Assembly: GCF_001027925.1 (NCBI RefSeq)
Contig: NZ_LECT01000044.1
Location: forward strand, 372,001-436,000
Reading direction: 5' to 3'
Length of the DNA stretch: 64,000 nucleotides
Source: Rhodopirellula islandica
GTDB lineage: Bacteria > Planctomycetota > Planctomycetia > Pirellulales > Pirellulaceae
The notes under the pieces are model-generated. The model did not search any database, was not told the origin of the DNA, and saw only the letters and a program-made list of their open reading frames with translations. Position 1 is the first letter of the stretch, and each line of letters starts with the position of its first letter. The position numbers and the translations under genes are program-made. This document shows, one piece after another, positions 8,825-17,844 of the stretch.

Positions 8825-9670
8825 ATGAAACTTCCAGACTTTTTGATCATCGGAGCGATGAAGGCGGGTACGACAACCCTGTATCGCGATCTCTATGAAC
8901 ATCCAAGTGTTTTTCTTCCGGAATCCAAGGAACCGGACGACTTGGCTAGCGACGATGTGCTCTCCGAGGCAGGACTCGCGAATTATGCCCGATTGTTTAG
9001 TAGTGCCAAGGCCGATCAAATCTGTGGAGAAGCGTCAACCTCGTACACGAAACGGCCCCGTTACGAGGGGGCGGCCGAGCGGGCCGTTCGATGCCTCGGT
9101 CCCGACGTCAAATTGATTTACATCGTGCGTGATCCTATTCGACGGATCCTCTCTCAATACCATCACGAATTTCAGCAGGAAAAGGCCGGTGCCGATATTG
9201 ATCAGGAGTTGTCGATCGATAGTCGCTTTGTGTGGTTTTCTCGCTATTTTCATCAAATCTCACCATGGGTAGAGCAGTTTGGTAGGAATTCAATTCTCGT
9301 TGTTCAGTTTGAGCACTATGTTGCCAATCGCGTTGAAACTCTCGATCAGATTACAGACTTTCTGGTGGTGCCGCGGTATACTTGGCCAGACTCAAAGGGG
9401 GCTGCATTCAACGCCAGTTCAGGAAAGCCAATGATTCGCAATCCGTTGCTCAAGCGTTTTCGAGACAGCGATGTGTATCAGCGACGGATCAAGATGTTCT
9501 TTCCTTGGCATCTCCGCCGAAGTTTGTCACAAAAGCTATTTCGGCCTTCGCGGGTCCAGGTACCGGAGCCACGCGAGGGCACCTTGGACCGAATTCGAAG
9601 CGTAATATCAGACGACCAACAGAAGTTCAATGAGCTCGGGTTAAAGCATCTAGGGTTGATTCGTGATTGA
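8825..9670 (+). CDS. Sulfotransferase (PAPS-dependent), first of two
   Basis: The product is a 281-residue sulfotransferase-domain protein. The 5'-phosphosulfate loop GAMKAGTTTL is at residues 10-19, right at the N-terminus. The 3'-phosphate motif appears as YIVRDPIRRILSQYHH near residue 100. Both are hallmarks of enzymes that transfer sulfate from PAPS, and the short form with an N-terminal P-loop is typical of bacterial carbohydrate sulfotransferases. It opens a compact operon (8825-13214) with a polymerase, another sulfotransferase and a flippase, so its substrate is probably the repeat unit of the exopolysaccharide. Its end overlaps the next gene by 8 bases. Confidence 0.9.
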   Translation: MKLPDFLIIGAMKAGTTTLYRDLYEHPSVFLPESKEPDDLASDDVLSEAGLANYARLFSSAKADQICGEASTSYTKRPRYEGAAERAVRCLGPDVKLIYIVRDPIRRILSQYHHEFQQEKAGADIDQELSIDSRFVWFSRYFHQISPWVEQFGRNSILVVQFEHYVANRVETLDQITDFLVVPRYTWPDSKGAAFNASSGKPMIRNPLLKRFRDSDVYQRRIKMFFPWHLRRSLSQKLFRPSRVQVPEPREGTLDRIRSVISDDQQKFNELGLKHLGLIRD

Positions 9671-11093
9671 CGCAAGGGAGCTGCTAGCTCCCAATAACAT
9701 CTACAAGTTCGTTGCGGTAGTAACGCTGCCGCTTGCGGTTGGCTTGGCTGTGTGTGGTTGGCTGTTGATGGACAACCGGTTTCATCTGGTCGCAATTGGT
9801 GTTTTTGCGCCGTGTGTCTTCTGCGGTCTGCTTGGCGTCATCCACAAACAGATGCACTGGGCAGAACCGGTCCATTTGATCTTGTTGTACATGATCGTTG
9901 GGACGACGGGGGCTTCTGTTTTTCTTAGTTTCGGCGAAGGAGCACGGCGGGAATTTTTGCTGTCTGGTGAAGTCCTCTCGTTTTTCATTCGGGGGGCGAT
10001 TTGGGTTCTTTTAGGAGTGGTTGCTTTCGTGATCGCTTATCTTGCCACCCGAATGCGGGCTCCTGTTGTTAGGTTGGTGGGGTATGGGAAGGGAAGTTAT
10101 CGCCCTGCATCCATGTTCATTCTAGCATTGTGTTTGGCCACGGCCAGTTTGTTAGCAACTGTGAAGTTTGTTCAGATGACTGGTGGGATTTCAGTCGACC
10201 AGCTTTCCCAGAAACGGTGGCAGGAAGTTCAGGGTGAATCAGGTACCGTGTATGGAGGCGGGGGCTACTACCGCGCACTTGCCGGCCTTCCCGTGCCCTT
10301 GCTTTTGCTGCACGTTGCATCTTTGCTGCATACCCGTCGAAGACCGAGTCTGGTTGACATTAGTGTGTTGGTGCTGCTCTTTGGCTCGGCGATCGCTATG
10401 CCGTTTCTGAGTAATTCACGCAGTGGCGTCGTGTTCATTGTGTTGGAAGTGGCGGTCGTCGTGGTAATTGTGAGAGGCCTGAATCCTCGTGTAATTATGC
10501 CGTGTGCGCTCGTGATGCTCTTTTTGTTTGGTGTCATGAGTTACTACCGTTCATTGAGAAACAATCGGATCGAACGTGGTGATTCAAATCCAATCATGTC
10601 TTTAGCGTCATCTGGAAACGGACTGTCCGTTGTGGGCACATCGATCATCACCGGGAGAGTGCCCGAACAAATGGAATACAAGTGGGGCTTTTCCTACCTG
10701 ACTTGGGTTACCACGCCGATACCACGAAGCTATTGGCCAGAGAAGCCAAACGTTGGGTTGGGGCGTGAAATCAAAGCGAAGTTGGTTGCGAGCGACGCCA
10801 GAGAACAGTCCGGCAGGCCTCCAGGCTTTCTCGGAGAAGGGTATATTAATTTTGGGCCGATTGGGTTGGTTTTTGCCGCGGTAGGGTTCGGTTTTTTGGC
10901 TCGGATGTTGTGGAATTCATTCCAGAGCGAATTTTCAACCAACCCGCTTGCTGTCGCTATGTATGTCGTGCTGATGCCGCCACTTTGTCAGTTTGTCAAT
11001 AGTGGTTTCTCGGAAATGGTAGTGCGACTGTTGACGGAAGGAGCCTCTCTTTGGATCGTTACTTTTCCATTGTTCCTAAGTCGAAGTCGGTGA
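9663..11093 (+). CDS. Wzy-like oligosaccharide repeat-unit polymerase
   Basis: The product is a 476-residue polytopic membrane protein with about ten or more hydrophobic segments. The start is a GTG that overlaps the stop region of the sulfotransferase by 8 bases, which suggests translational coupling. A soluble loop (about residues 295-375) carries polar motifs such as SYYRSLRNNRIERGD and TWVTTPIPRSYWPEKPN. The latter, with PRxxWPxKP, is typical of the O-antigen polymerase family (PF14296-like). The enzyme would polymerise flipped repeat units in the periplasm. A second polymerase/ligase candidate is encoded at 4267-5679, so one could act as ligase. Confidence 0.82.
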   Translation: MIDARELLAPNNIYKFVAVVTLPLAVGLAVCGWLLMDNRFHLVAIGVFAPCVFCGLLGVIHKQMHWAEPVHLILLYMIVGTTGASVFLSFGEGARREFLLSGEVLSFFIRGAIWVLLGVVAFVIAYLATRMRAPVVRLVGYGKGSYRPASMFILALCLATASLLATVKFVQMTGGISVDQLSQKRWQEVQGESGTVYGGGGYYRALAGLPVPLLLLHVASLLHTRRRPSLVDISVLVLLFGSAIAMPFLSNSRSGVVFIVLEVAVVVVIVRGLNPRVIMPCALVMLFLFGVMSYYRSLRNNRIERGDSNPIMSLASSGNGLSVVGTSIITGRVPEQMEYKWGFSYLTWVTTPIPRSYWPEKPNVGLGREIKAKLVASDAREQSGRPPGFLGEGYINFGPIGLVFAAVGFGFLARMLWNSFQSEFSTNPLAVAMYVVLMPPLCQFVNSGFSEMVVRLLTEGASLWIVTFPLFLSRSR

Positions 11094-11097
11094 ATTT

Positions 11098-11949
11098 GTG
11101 CTGTATCACTTAAGAAAGCTGCGACCTTTTATTTCGACTAGTCCAGAATATGCCCTTCGTCGCGGGTTGTACTCGCTCATTCCATCGCAGCAGCCCACGG
11201 TCGATTGTTTGCTGCACTGCTGCGTGTGGAAGACTGCAAGCCAATGGGTCCGTCTTGTTTTGTCAGACCCTCGGTTCTATCGATCCAGTGGTTTGAAGCC
11301 ACATCACGGTCCGATCGTCATGAAGCATCATAGTTCGCTCTCGCCTGCGGTGGTCAAGCAACACACGGTGTGCACCAGTATGATGATCGGCTACGACACT
11401 TTCGCAGAGCTTCAAAAGCCTGAACAATGGCGTTCCTTTTTCGTGGTACGAGACCCACGTGATTTGGTCGTATCACGCTATCACTCGGCGCGGTTTTCTC
11501 ATCGAGAAATTGGGAACATCGCGGATGTCCGCAAATTGATGTCAGCGATGACCGACGAAGAAGGCCTCGTTTATACCATTGAGGAGCGGTTTCAAGAGCT
11601 GGCTGATATCATCAAGTCGTGGATCAAGGCAGTTCAAGAGGAGGGGAATCAAAGCCGGATGCGCATCGTTCGTTTCGAGGATTTAACTGCTAAAAACAAC
11701 GCGGCGGTGTGGCATGAAATGCTGCAGCATCTTGATGTTCAAGTTCCCGAATCGACGCTTGAGTCCATTCTGTCGTTTTATCACCACTCACGATTGAAGC
11801 CACCCGGGGGAAAGTCGTTGGCAAAGACGGAGAAGTATCGCAGTGGTAAGCACGGCGAATGGAGATCTCACTTTACCCCCCTGCTAACGGAACGATTCGA
11901 GCAGCGGTTCGGCGATCTTGTTCAAGAGTTAGGGTACGGCGACGCGTGA
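11098..11949 (+). CDS. Sulfotransferase (PAPS-dependent), second of two
   Basis: The product has 283 residues and uses a GTG start four bases after the polymerase stop. The P-loop equivalent is CCVWKTASQWVRL, the 3'-phosphate motif is FFVVRDPRDLVVSRYHS, and the C-terminal part has YRSGKHGEWRSHF. That last motif corresponds to the RKGxxGDWKxxF signature of cytosolic-type sulfotransferases. It is therefore a different subfamily from the enzyme at 8825, and the two probably sulfate different positions or sugars. The last four bases overlap the flippase start (GTGA). Confidence 0.88.
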   Translation: MLYHLRKLRPFISTSPEYALRRGLYSLIPSQQPTVDCLLHCCVWKTASQWVRLVLSDPRFYRSSGLKPHHGPIVMKHHSSLSPAVVKQHTVCTSMMIGYDTFAELQKPEQWRSFFVVRDPRDLVVSRYHSARFSHREIGNIADVRKLMSAMTDEEGLVYTIEERFQELADIIKSWIKAVQEEGNQSRMRIVRFEDLTAKNNAAVWHEMLQHLDVQVPESTLESILSFYHHSRLKPPGGKSLAKTEKYRSGKHGEWRSHFTPLLTERFEQRFGDLVQELGYGDA

Positions 11950-13214
11950 AGCCTAGCTTGAATCTGAAAAGGCGGGTCGGGATTCTGGTCATCGCGCGGG
12001 CGCTGTTTACATTCTTCCAGTGGCTGATGTTGGCCAGCGTTGTGCACTTGACTGGTCCGGCCACGGTTGGAGTCTATGGAACCGCATTGGCAGTTGCGAC
12101 AATGGTGTTTCGATTTGCCGATTTCGGGATTGTTGGTGCAGTGACGACCGACATCCACGGCGAGTATCAATTGCGAGACTACTACCGGCTTCGATGGTGT
12201 CTGAATTTGGCCGCCGCTATGGCTTTGATAGGTATTGTATTCTTTGCCTACGGCTTAAATGAAACTGCGATTATTTGTCTGGCACTGCTGTTTCCAAAAT
12301 TGGTTGAGTCACAGTCGACATTCACCTATGGGATTTACCAACGCGCCAATCGAGTGGAATGGGTGGGTGTGTCACTGCTCGCTCGAGGTGTTGCCGGCAC
12401 TTTTGGTTTCATCGGCATGCTTTGGATTACTAAGTCGCTCTTGACCGCCGTGCTCGCCATGGGGGCCGCGTGGCTACTGGTTGCGATCACGCTGGATGCT
12501 TGGTTCGTTGTCAAGGCCATGGCGTTGGTTGTTTCCACTCAAGTCACCGAAGAGAATGTCGGGCATCAAGTCCGCGAGCATGAGTTGTGGCATCTGACGA
12601 AGCGGCTGTGTCCACTTGGAGTTGCGGGGTTGCTGGCCTACATACTTGGGGCGCTGCCGACGGTCTTTTTGGAGGGCATGCATCCCCTCGAGATAGCAGG
12701 GGTCTATACCGCGATCTATTATCCATTTCAAGCTGCAAACATGATCGTCAAGTCAATGGGGGAGGCCCTGTTGCAACCTCTAGCGAAATCGGCTCAGGAA
12801 GGACGAAACATTCAGTCAGCTCGCATTCTGCTCAGGGCAGTAACAGCCATCGCCTGCGTCTGTTTGATTGGAATCTGCGTGGCTTTTTTTGCTGGAGATC
12901 AAGTGCTATCGTTGATGTACAGCCCAGTCTACGCCAATTATTCCGGTGAGTTCACGCTCTTGGCGGTCGCGTGGAGTTTTCGATATTTGGGTGCGACGCT
13001 CAAGTTGGTTCCTACTGCGAAAAGAAACTTCGCAGCATCTTTAAAACTCCATTTTGTCGCCGCGTTGCCAATGCTGTTCGTCGCTCCGTTTCTTATTCAC
13101 AAATACGAGTTAGTGGGCGCTGTCTACTCCGTGATGATCAGTCACTTTGTCTTCATGCTGGGAGCTGCCCACCTCGCTCGCTCTGAGTTTGGATTCGCGG
13201 TTGAACGAGGATAA
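11946..13214 (+). CDS. Wzx-type polysaccharide flippase (MATE/MOP superfamily)
   Basis: The product is a polytopic membrane protein of about 422 residues with roughly twelve hydrophobic segments, ending just after a final pair of helices. It fits the polysaccharide transporter (Wzx) branch of the MOP superfamily, which moves undecaprenyl-linked repeat units to the periplasm. I chose the GTG at 11946 because it forms a GTGA overlap with the sulfotransferase stop and starts a basic N-terminus followed by the first helix. A longer frame from 11859 would only translate sulfotransferase sequence in another phase. Last gene of the operon. Confidence 0.85.
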   Translation: MKPSLNLKRRVGILVIARALFTFFQWLMLASVVHLTGPATVGVYGTALAVATMVFRFADFGIVGAVTTDIHGEYQLRDYYRLRWCLNLAAAMALIGIVFFAYGLNETAIICLALLFPKLVESQSTFTYGIYQRANRVEWVGVSLLARGVAGTFGFIGMLWITKSLLTAVLAMGAAWLLVAITLDAWFVVKAMALVVSTQVTEENVGHQVREHELWHLTKRLCPLGVAGLLAYILGALPTVFLEGMHPLEIAGVYTAIYYPFQAANMIVKSMGEALLQPLAKSAQEGRNIQSARILLRAVTAIACVCLIGICVAFFAGDQVLSLMYSPVYANYSGEFTLLAVAWSFRYLGATLKLVPTAKRNFAASLKLHFVAALPMLFVAPFLIHKYELVGAVYSVMISHFVFMLGAAHLARSEFGFAVERG

Positions 13215-13591
13215 TCATTTTTGGAGTTCTGGCTGGACTAGGGTTAGTTTTTAACGTCGACTGAATTCGATTTTTCTAGATGATCTGGGGGGCGATTTTA
13301 CGGAATGGGACGCTTAGAAAGGTTTGTTTGCCACAACGGAATTCGTCAAGGTTTGAGCACCGAACTCTCTTTCAGTCTGACGCTTAGCTGACTAAGATTT
13401 CTGTTAGTCGAATGCGGTGATTGGAATGAGCGGCAAGCAGTATCGGGTACATTTTGCGTTAAGCACCCGATGGTCCGTTTCCAAGAAGGAACCTGATTTT
13501 GTTCAGTACGCTTCCTTGGCGTTCTTTTTCCAGGGCTCGATATCTCGATTCTCTGTTCTCCGAATACTACTCACACTGAAAATAAACGGTC
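13215..13591. other. Non-coding gap, looks A+T-richer, with small inverted repeats
   Basis: This 377-base gap follows the flippase operon. It holds two overlapping short inverted repeats, CTTAG/CTAAG (13383-13396) and GACTAA/TTAGTC (13390-13409). It looks richer in A+T than the flanking genes, though I did not compute this. A frame at 13417-13767 runs into the next gene in another phase and is rejected. It probably holds the promoter for the pair 13592-15908. Confidence 0.4.
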
Positions 13592-14689
13592 ATGACGCAA
13601 ACGGAACCACGTGGCGCCCTCGTTTACGGTTTTTGGGGCCAGAACATTGGCAATGCATTCTTCAATGTCGGTGGCAAGTGGATCGTGGAAGAAACGTTCG
13701 GTGGAAACGTCAGCGAAATTCAGGACCAGCCCGCTTATCGAACCTTTCACAAAAAGCACTCGGGTAATCCGAAGAATGACATTCAGCTATTGAAGTACAT
13801 TGATGTCGACTATGTGGTCCTTCAGGGCCCGATGCTGACCACCTCGTTTCGAGCGATTTGGGAACCGACGTTCAAGGCACTGAAAGCCCGCGGTGTGAAA
13901 ATACTCCTGCTTTCGGCGGGGTTTTTTAAGTATACGGATGAAGAAATCTCAGCTGCGAGGGACTTTTTGAAGCAGTATCCTCCGGACATGATCAGCACGC
14001 GTGATCCCTATGCGTATGAGCATGTCAAGGATCTGTGCGAGTTGAATTACAGCGGGATCGATAGTGCTTTCTTTTGGCCGCGGGCTTACAAGCCTGTCGC
14101 GTTGAAGATGGATCCTTACATCACTGTTAATTTCGATCAGTATCCCGAGCCGAATATGACGGTGTCGCGGTCGTCGCTCGATGCGAACGTGGTTGGTGCA
14201 GCGGATATTTCATTTGAGGCGTTAGACCGACATTGGGCTCTCAAGCAGCCAGAATGGCTGAAAAAGTTCGCGGCCGCTGGGCAGTGGCAGTGCTACCTGG
14301 GAGCGCGGTTGGATCACCGTCGTCTTCCAGTAACGATGGATGGCTTGACCGTCATTCGCCCGGAACATCGCTTCAGCCCTCACATGACTTGGAAAATATA
14401 TGGTCAGCCAGGCGCGGTTGTATCGGATGAACCGTATACCTATTTCACCATTTATGCTGGTACTGAGTTGACTATCTCGGACCGAGTTCACGCATGCGTC
14501 GCGACGCTTGCGGCAGGCAAACCGGCATTTTTTTGCCACCCAACACCCCGTGCTCATTTGTTTGAGCGTTTGGGAGTCCAGGATATTCGTAAGCATCCGA
14601 TGACCTTGAGTCCAGACCTGCTCCATGCAGAACAAGAGGCTGAACTCGCTTTTCTAAGGAAGGCTCGCGAACAGTTGTTTCCCAGCTGA
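13592..14689 (+). CDS. Polysaccharide pyruvyl transferase family protein (second)
   Basis: The product has 365 residues. It begins with GFWGQNIGNAFFNVGG, a variant of the family's N-terminal glycine/asparagine loop, and has TISDRVHACVATLAAGKPAF near residue 290, the conserved D-R-x-H region. That places it with the CsaB/WcaK-like fold, though it is distant from the protein at 7409-8668 and may have a different activity. It is ten bases upstream of the glycosyltransferase at 14700 and surely co-transcribed with it. Substrate unknown. Confidence 0.78.
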   Translation: MTQTEPRGALVYGFWGQNIGNAFFNVGGKWIVEETFGGNVSEIQDQPAYRTFHKKHSGNPKNDIQLLKYIDVDYVVLQGPMLTTSFRAIWEPTFKALKARGVKILLLSAGFFKYTDEEISAARDFLKQYPPDMISTRDPYAYEHVKDLCELNYSGIDSAFFWPRAYKPVALKMDPYITVNFDQYPEPNMTVSRSSLDANVVGAADISFEALDRHWALKQPEWLKKFAAAGQWQCYLGARLDHRRLPVTMDGLTVIRPEHRFSPHMTWKIYGQPGAVVSDEPYTYFTIYAGTELTISDRVHACVATLAAGKPAFFCHPTPRAHLFERLGVQDIRKHPMTLSPDLLHAEQEAELAFLRKAREQLFPS

Positions 14690-14699
14690 TTAGTGCACC

Positions 14700-15908
14700 A
14701 TGCGAATTTTGATCCATGATTTTGGGGGGTATCCATTTCCTATCGAGCTCAGCCGGGAGTTAGCAAGCCGCGGTAACGAGGTGATGCACGCGTACTGCGG
14801 TTCCATCAAGACCACTCCTGGTGGGGAGCATCAGAAGGCACCGGATGATTCCGAGACGCTTGAGGTTATGCCGGTTTTATTGCCAGAGACCCTTGATAAG
14901 TATTCTTTTGTGAAGCGATGGAGACAGGAGAATCATTATGGAATGCTTGTCAGCAAGCTAGCGAAAAAATACGCACCAGATGTCGTTGTTTCAGCGAACA
15001 CTCCGTTGGATGCGCAGCGGCGTCTGGTTGCGGCATGCAAGACAGAGCAGGTTCCATTTGTATTCTGGCTACAAGATGTCTTAGGGGTGGCCACGGACAA
15101 ACTGCTCCGTAAGAAGATTCCTGTCGTAGGGAAATGGATCGGCCGGCACTATCTCAATATGGAGCGTTCACTGCTTCAGCAAAGCGACTGGAATGTATTG
15201 ATCACGGAAGATTTCCTCCCGCTAGCCAAGGAATGGGAACTAGCTGAACAAAAAGTGACAGTTATTGAGAATTGGGCTCCAATTCATCGGTTGCCTCCGT
15301 GTGACAAGCGGAACCAGTGGTCGGTAGAAAAAGGACTGGATGACAAGCGGTGTTTGATTTACACCGGCACCATGGGAATGAAGCACAATCCCGGCCTCTT
15401 GCTGAGGCTGGCGAGCTCGCTTCAGCAAGAACCTGATACTCGGGTTGTGGTTGTATCGGAAGGGTTGGGTGCGGAGTGGTTGAAACAAAAGGCCAGGGAA
15501 CAGCAGCTCGATAATCTTCTGGTCTATGATTACACACCATTCGAGCAAGTCCCTGATGTCATGGGGACTGCGGATATTTTAATTGCCGTACTTGAGCCGG
15601 ATGCTGGGCTTTATTCCGTTCCATCAAAGGTCCTTGCCTACCTTTGCGCTGGACGCTCCGTTTTGCTTTCAGTTCCTCTCGAGAACCTTGCTGCTAGAAC
15701 CGTTGTTTCGGCGAATGCTGGGCTGGTCCATCCGCCTGGTGCGGATGATGAGTTTGTTGAGTCAGCAATGAGTCTTTTGAGTGACGAAGACATGCGGATG
15801 CAGCTTGGTCGCAATGGACGGTTCTATGCTGAACAGCACTTCGACATCAAGCAGATCGCGGACCGATTCACCGAGGGAATTGAGCGGATCGTGCATAAGC
15901 CGATCTAA
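14700..15908 (+). CDS. Glycosyltransferase, WbuB-like (GT4)
   Basis: The product is a 402-residue GT-B glycosyltransferase. The N-terminal domain starts MRILIHDFGGYPFPIELSRE, and the donor domain has LIYTGTMGMKHNPGLLLRLA. The near-C-terminal motif YSVPSKVLAYLCAGRSVLL is characteristic of the WbuB group of GT4, which often transfers fucosamine-like sugars in O-antigen synthesis; the sugar here is not predictable. It is in an operon with the pyruvyltransferase-like gene and convergent with the WbaP-type gene at 15948. Confidence 0.85.
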   Translation: MRILIHDFGGYPFPIELSRELASRGNEVMHAYCGSIKTTPGGEHQKAPDDSETLEVMPVLLPETLDKYSFVKRWRQENHYGMLVSKLAKKYAPDVVVSANTPLDAQRRLVAACKTEQVPFVFWLQDVLGVATDKLLRKKIPVVGKWIGRHYLNMERSLLQQSDWNVLITEDFLPLAKEWELAEQKVTVIENWAPIHRLPPCDKRNQWSVEKGLDDKRCLIYTGTMGMKHNPGLLLRLASSLQQEPDTRVVVVSEGLGAEWLKQKAREQQLDNLLVYDYTPFEQVPDVMGTADILIAVLEPDAGLYSVPSKVLAYLCAGRSVLLSVPLENLAARTVVSANAGLVHPPGADDEFVESAMSLLSDEDMRMQLGRNGRFYAEQHFDIKQIADRFTEGIERIVHKPI

Positions 15909-15947
15909 AAAGTACCTGAGGCCGATTGCAGTTCGTGGTTTGCCACC

Positions 15948-17528
15948 TTAATACGCTCCTTCTCGGAAGAGCATTGTTCGGAACGTTCGGAAGATGATGT
16001 AGGTGTCGAGCCAGGGGGACCAGTTGCAGACGTAGTAGCTGTCCAGACGGATGCGTTGTTCGTAGCTGGTGTCGTTGCGGCCGGAGACTTGCCAGAGGCC
16101 CGTGATCCCTGGGCGGACTCGCAGGTACAGCGGGTACATCTCTCGGTAGCGGCCAATCTCGTCGGACACAATTGGTCTCGGCCCGACCAGGCTCATCTCG
16201 CCTTTGAACGTGTTCCACAATTGAGGGATTTCATCGAGGCTGGTCTTGCGTAGAAAGTGCCCGATGCCGGGGATGATTCGTGGGTCGTTCTTGAGTTTCT
16301 GATCCTCCACCCATTGGCGACGCATCTCGGGGTCTTGCTCGAGGTATTGTTCGAGAACCTCGTCCGCGTTGATGACCATCGTGCGGAACTTCCAGGCTTT
16401 GAATGTTTCTCCGCCAATGCCGATTCGTTTGTGACCGTAGAAGACCGGGCCGGGGCTTTTCCATTTGATGAAAAGCATCGCCAGAATGAACAGTGGGGAA
16501 AGAGTGATCAGAGCGGTCCCGGAAACGAGCAGGTCCACGGTCCGTTTGACGAAACGGCTGATGGGACTTCGAAGGTGATCGCGAAGATGGACTCCCATGA
16601 CACCGGCGCATTCACGCGTGTTGGTCCACAGGCTCGGCAGCAACACTTGGGAGGGCAGCACGAGCAGGTTGGGAACGTTTCCGGCGTGCGACATGACTTC
16701 GTTCATGTCGATTTGTTCGCATCCACCCGGGGCGACAATCGCCCAGCGAATTTGGAGTTTGCGGCGTAGGCGGTCCAGTCGCTGCACCGATCCGAGGTAC
16801 GGAATGCCGTTGAGTTCTTCCGACTGCCCGTCCACGGATTGTCGAGGAAAGTCCACCACTCCAATCGGTCGAAGGCCGCGTTGCGGGACACGATTGTAGA
16901 ATCGGAACAGGGCACGCCCTTGAGGGCCGGAGCCAACGATGATTGTGTTTTCGCCCCACCAACTGGTTTTCGAGCAAAGCTTTCGAGTGATCAGGCGTAC
17001 GATCGGTACCAAGAAGGCGGACACCGCCATGCCGAGCATGCAGAGCAGGAATTCGCCGGTGCTGAGAGTTGCCAGGGTCATGTTGGCAAGCATCACAAAG
17101 GCAAAGGATGCTGCCGCGGCAAGAACTGTTTGACGAAGTTCCAGAACGGGACTGATGCCAGTGCCTGGGTACAAACCCAAGATGGATCCGGTGACCAAAT
17201 AGCAGACGGATAGGCACACAGCCTGGAGTCCTAGGCCTGAATGAAGGTTGAGCCAGTTGGCCAAGATCAGCGGAATTGCAGCGATGGCACCCGAGGCAAG
17301 GAGTGCGGTCAAGTCGCCCAGAACCAGCGGAACACAGGTCAGGAAGACCTGCATCGATCCGGTTGCTTGATTCCGAGTTGCGCGGCGACGATTGGGGCTG
17401 GAGGTGTTTCGTTGGGTGCGGCGATGGTCGGTGACTGCGGCGCTGGGGACAAATGGGTCCAGTTGTTCGATCGTGTCTGTGCAAACGACACCGACCGGCA
17501 GCGGATTCGTGTCTAAGTGCGTCATCAA
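15948..17528 (-). CDS. Initiating sugar-phosphate transferase (WbaP/WcaJ type)
   Basis: The product is a 526-residue polyprenyl-phosphate hexose-1-phosphate transferase. Order of parts: variable N-terminus, four or so membrane segments (about 60-165), a CoA-binding-like Rossmann domain with IIVGSGPQGRALFRFY, a re-entrant membrane helix, and the catalytic bacterial sugar-transferase domain. That domain includes KSPGPVFYGHKRIG, FKAWKFRTM, the catalytic DEIPQLWN, and GEMSLVGPRP. It starts repeat-unit synthesis by placing a sugar phosphate on undecaprenyl phosphate. Two ATG codons in tandem (17528 and 17525) are possible starts. It reads toward the glycosyltransferase operon. Confidence 0.93.
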   Translation of the reverse strand: MMTHLDTNPLPVGVVCTDTIEQLDPFVPSAAVTDHRRTQRNTSSPNRRRATRNQATGSMQVFLTCVPLVLGDLTALLASGAIAAIPLILANWLNLHSGLGLQAVCLSVCYLVTGSILGLYPGTGISPVLELRQTVLAAAASFAFVMLANMTLATLSTGEFLLCMLGMAVSAFLVPIVRLITRKLCSKTSWWGENTIIVGSGPQGRALFRFYNRVPQRGLRPIGVVDFPRQSVDGQSEELNGIPYLGSVQRLDRLRRKLQIRWAIVAPGGCEQIDMNEVMSHAGNVPNLLVLPSQVLLPSLWTNTRECAGVMGVHLRDHLRSPISRFVKRTVDLLVSGTALITLSPLFILAMLFIKWKSPGPVFYGHKRIGIGGETFKAWKFRTMVINADEVLEQYLEQDPEMRRQWVEDQKLKNDPRIIPGIGHFLRKTSLDEIPQLWNTFKGEMSLVGPRPIVSDEIGRYREMYPLYLRVRPGITGLWQVSGRNDTSYEQRIRLDSYYVCNWSPWLDTYIIFRTFRTMLFREGAY

Positions 17529-17844
17529 TCGCTAACTAAGTTGGACGGTCAAGATGAGAGGAGTTGGCCCGCTCGGCCTGGGGGCTGCGTGGGCGAGGGC
17601 ATTCTAATTGCGATGACCAGAAAAAAAGGGATGTTCATCATGCTTTCAACCGGATTTGAGTCGCTGTGCCATCAAGCCTTTCTAAGGGTGGTCAGGGTCC
17701 CGCAATCGATACGGATCGTTCGTTGGAGCGGGAATGAACCGCCGGACACTTAAGTTGACGACAGGGGTGTCGCGAATGTGATCTCAGTGTGGTCAGAACC
17801 GAATTCTGGCGAATCCGGCTGCGGGTGAATTGGCTGGCTACGAG
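17529..17844. other. Upstream region of the WbaP-type gene
   Basis: A 316-base interval between two reverse-strand genes, the radical SAM gene end and the WbaP-type gene start. It should contain the WbaP promoter. I see no gene, clear terminator hairpin or repeat in it. Confidence 0.4.

Noticed and set aside
13417-13767. Frame in the gap before the second pyruvyltransferase-like gene
   Set aside because: It overlaps the start of a well-supported gene in another phase and has no recognisable product.
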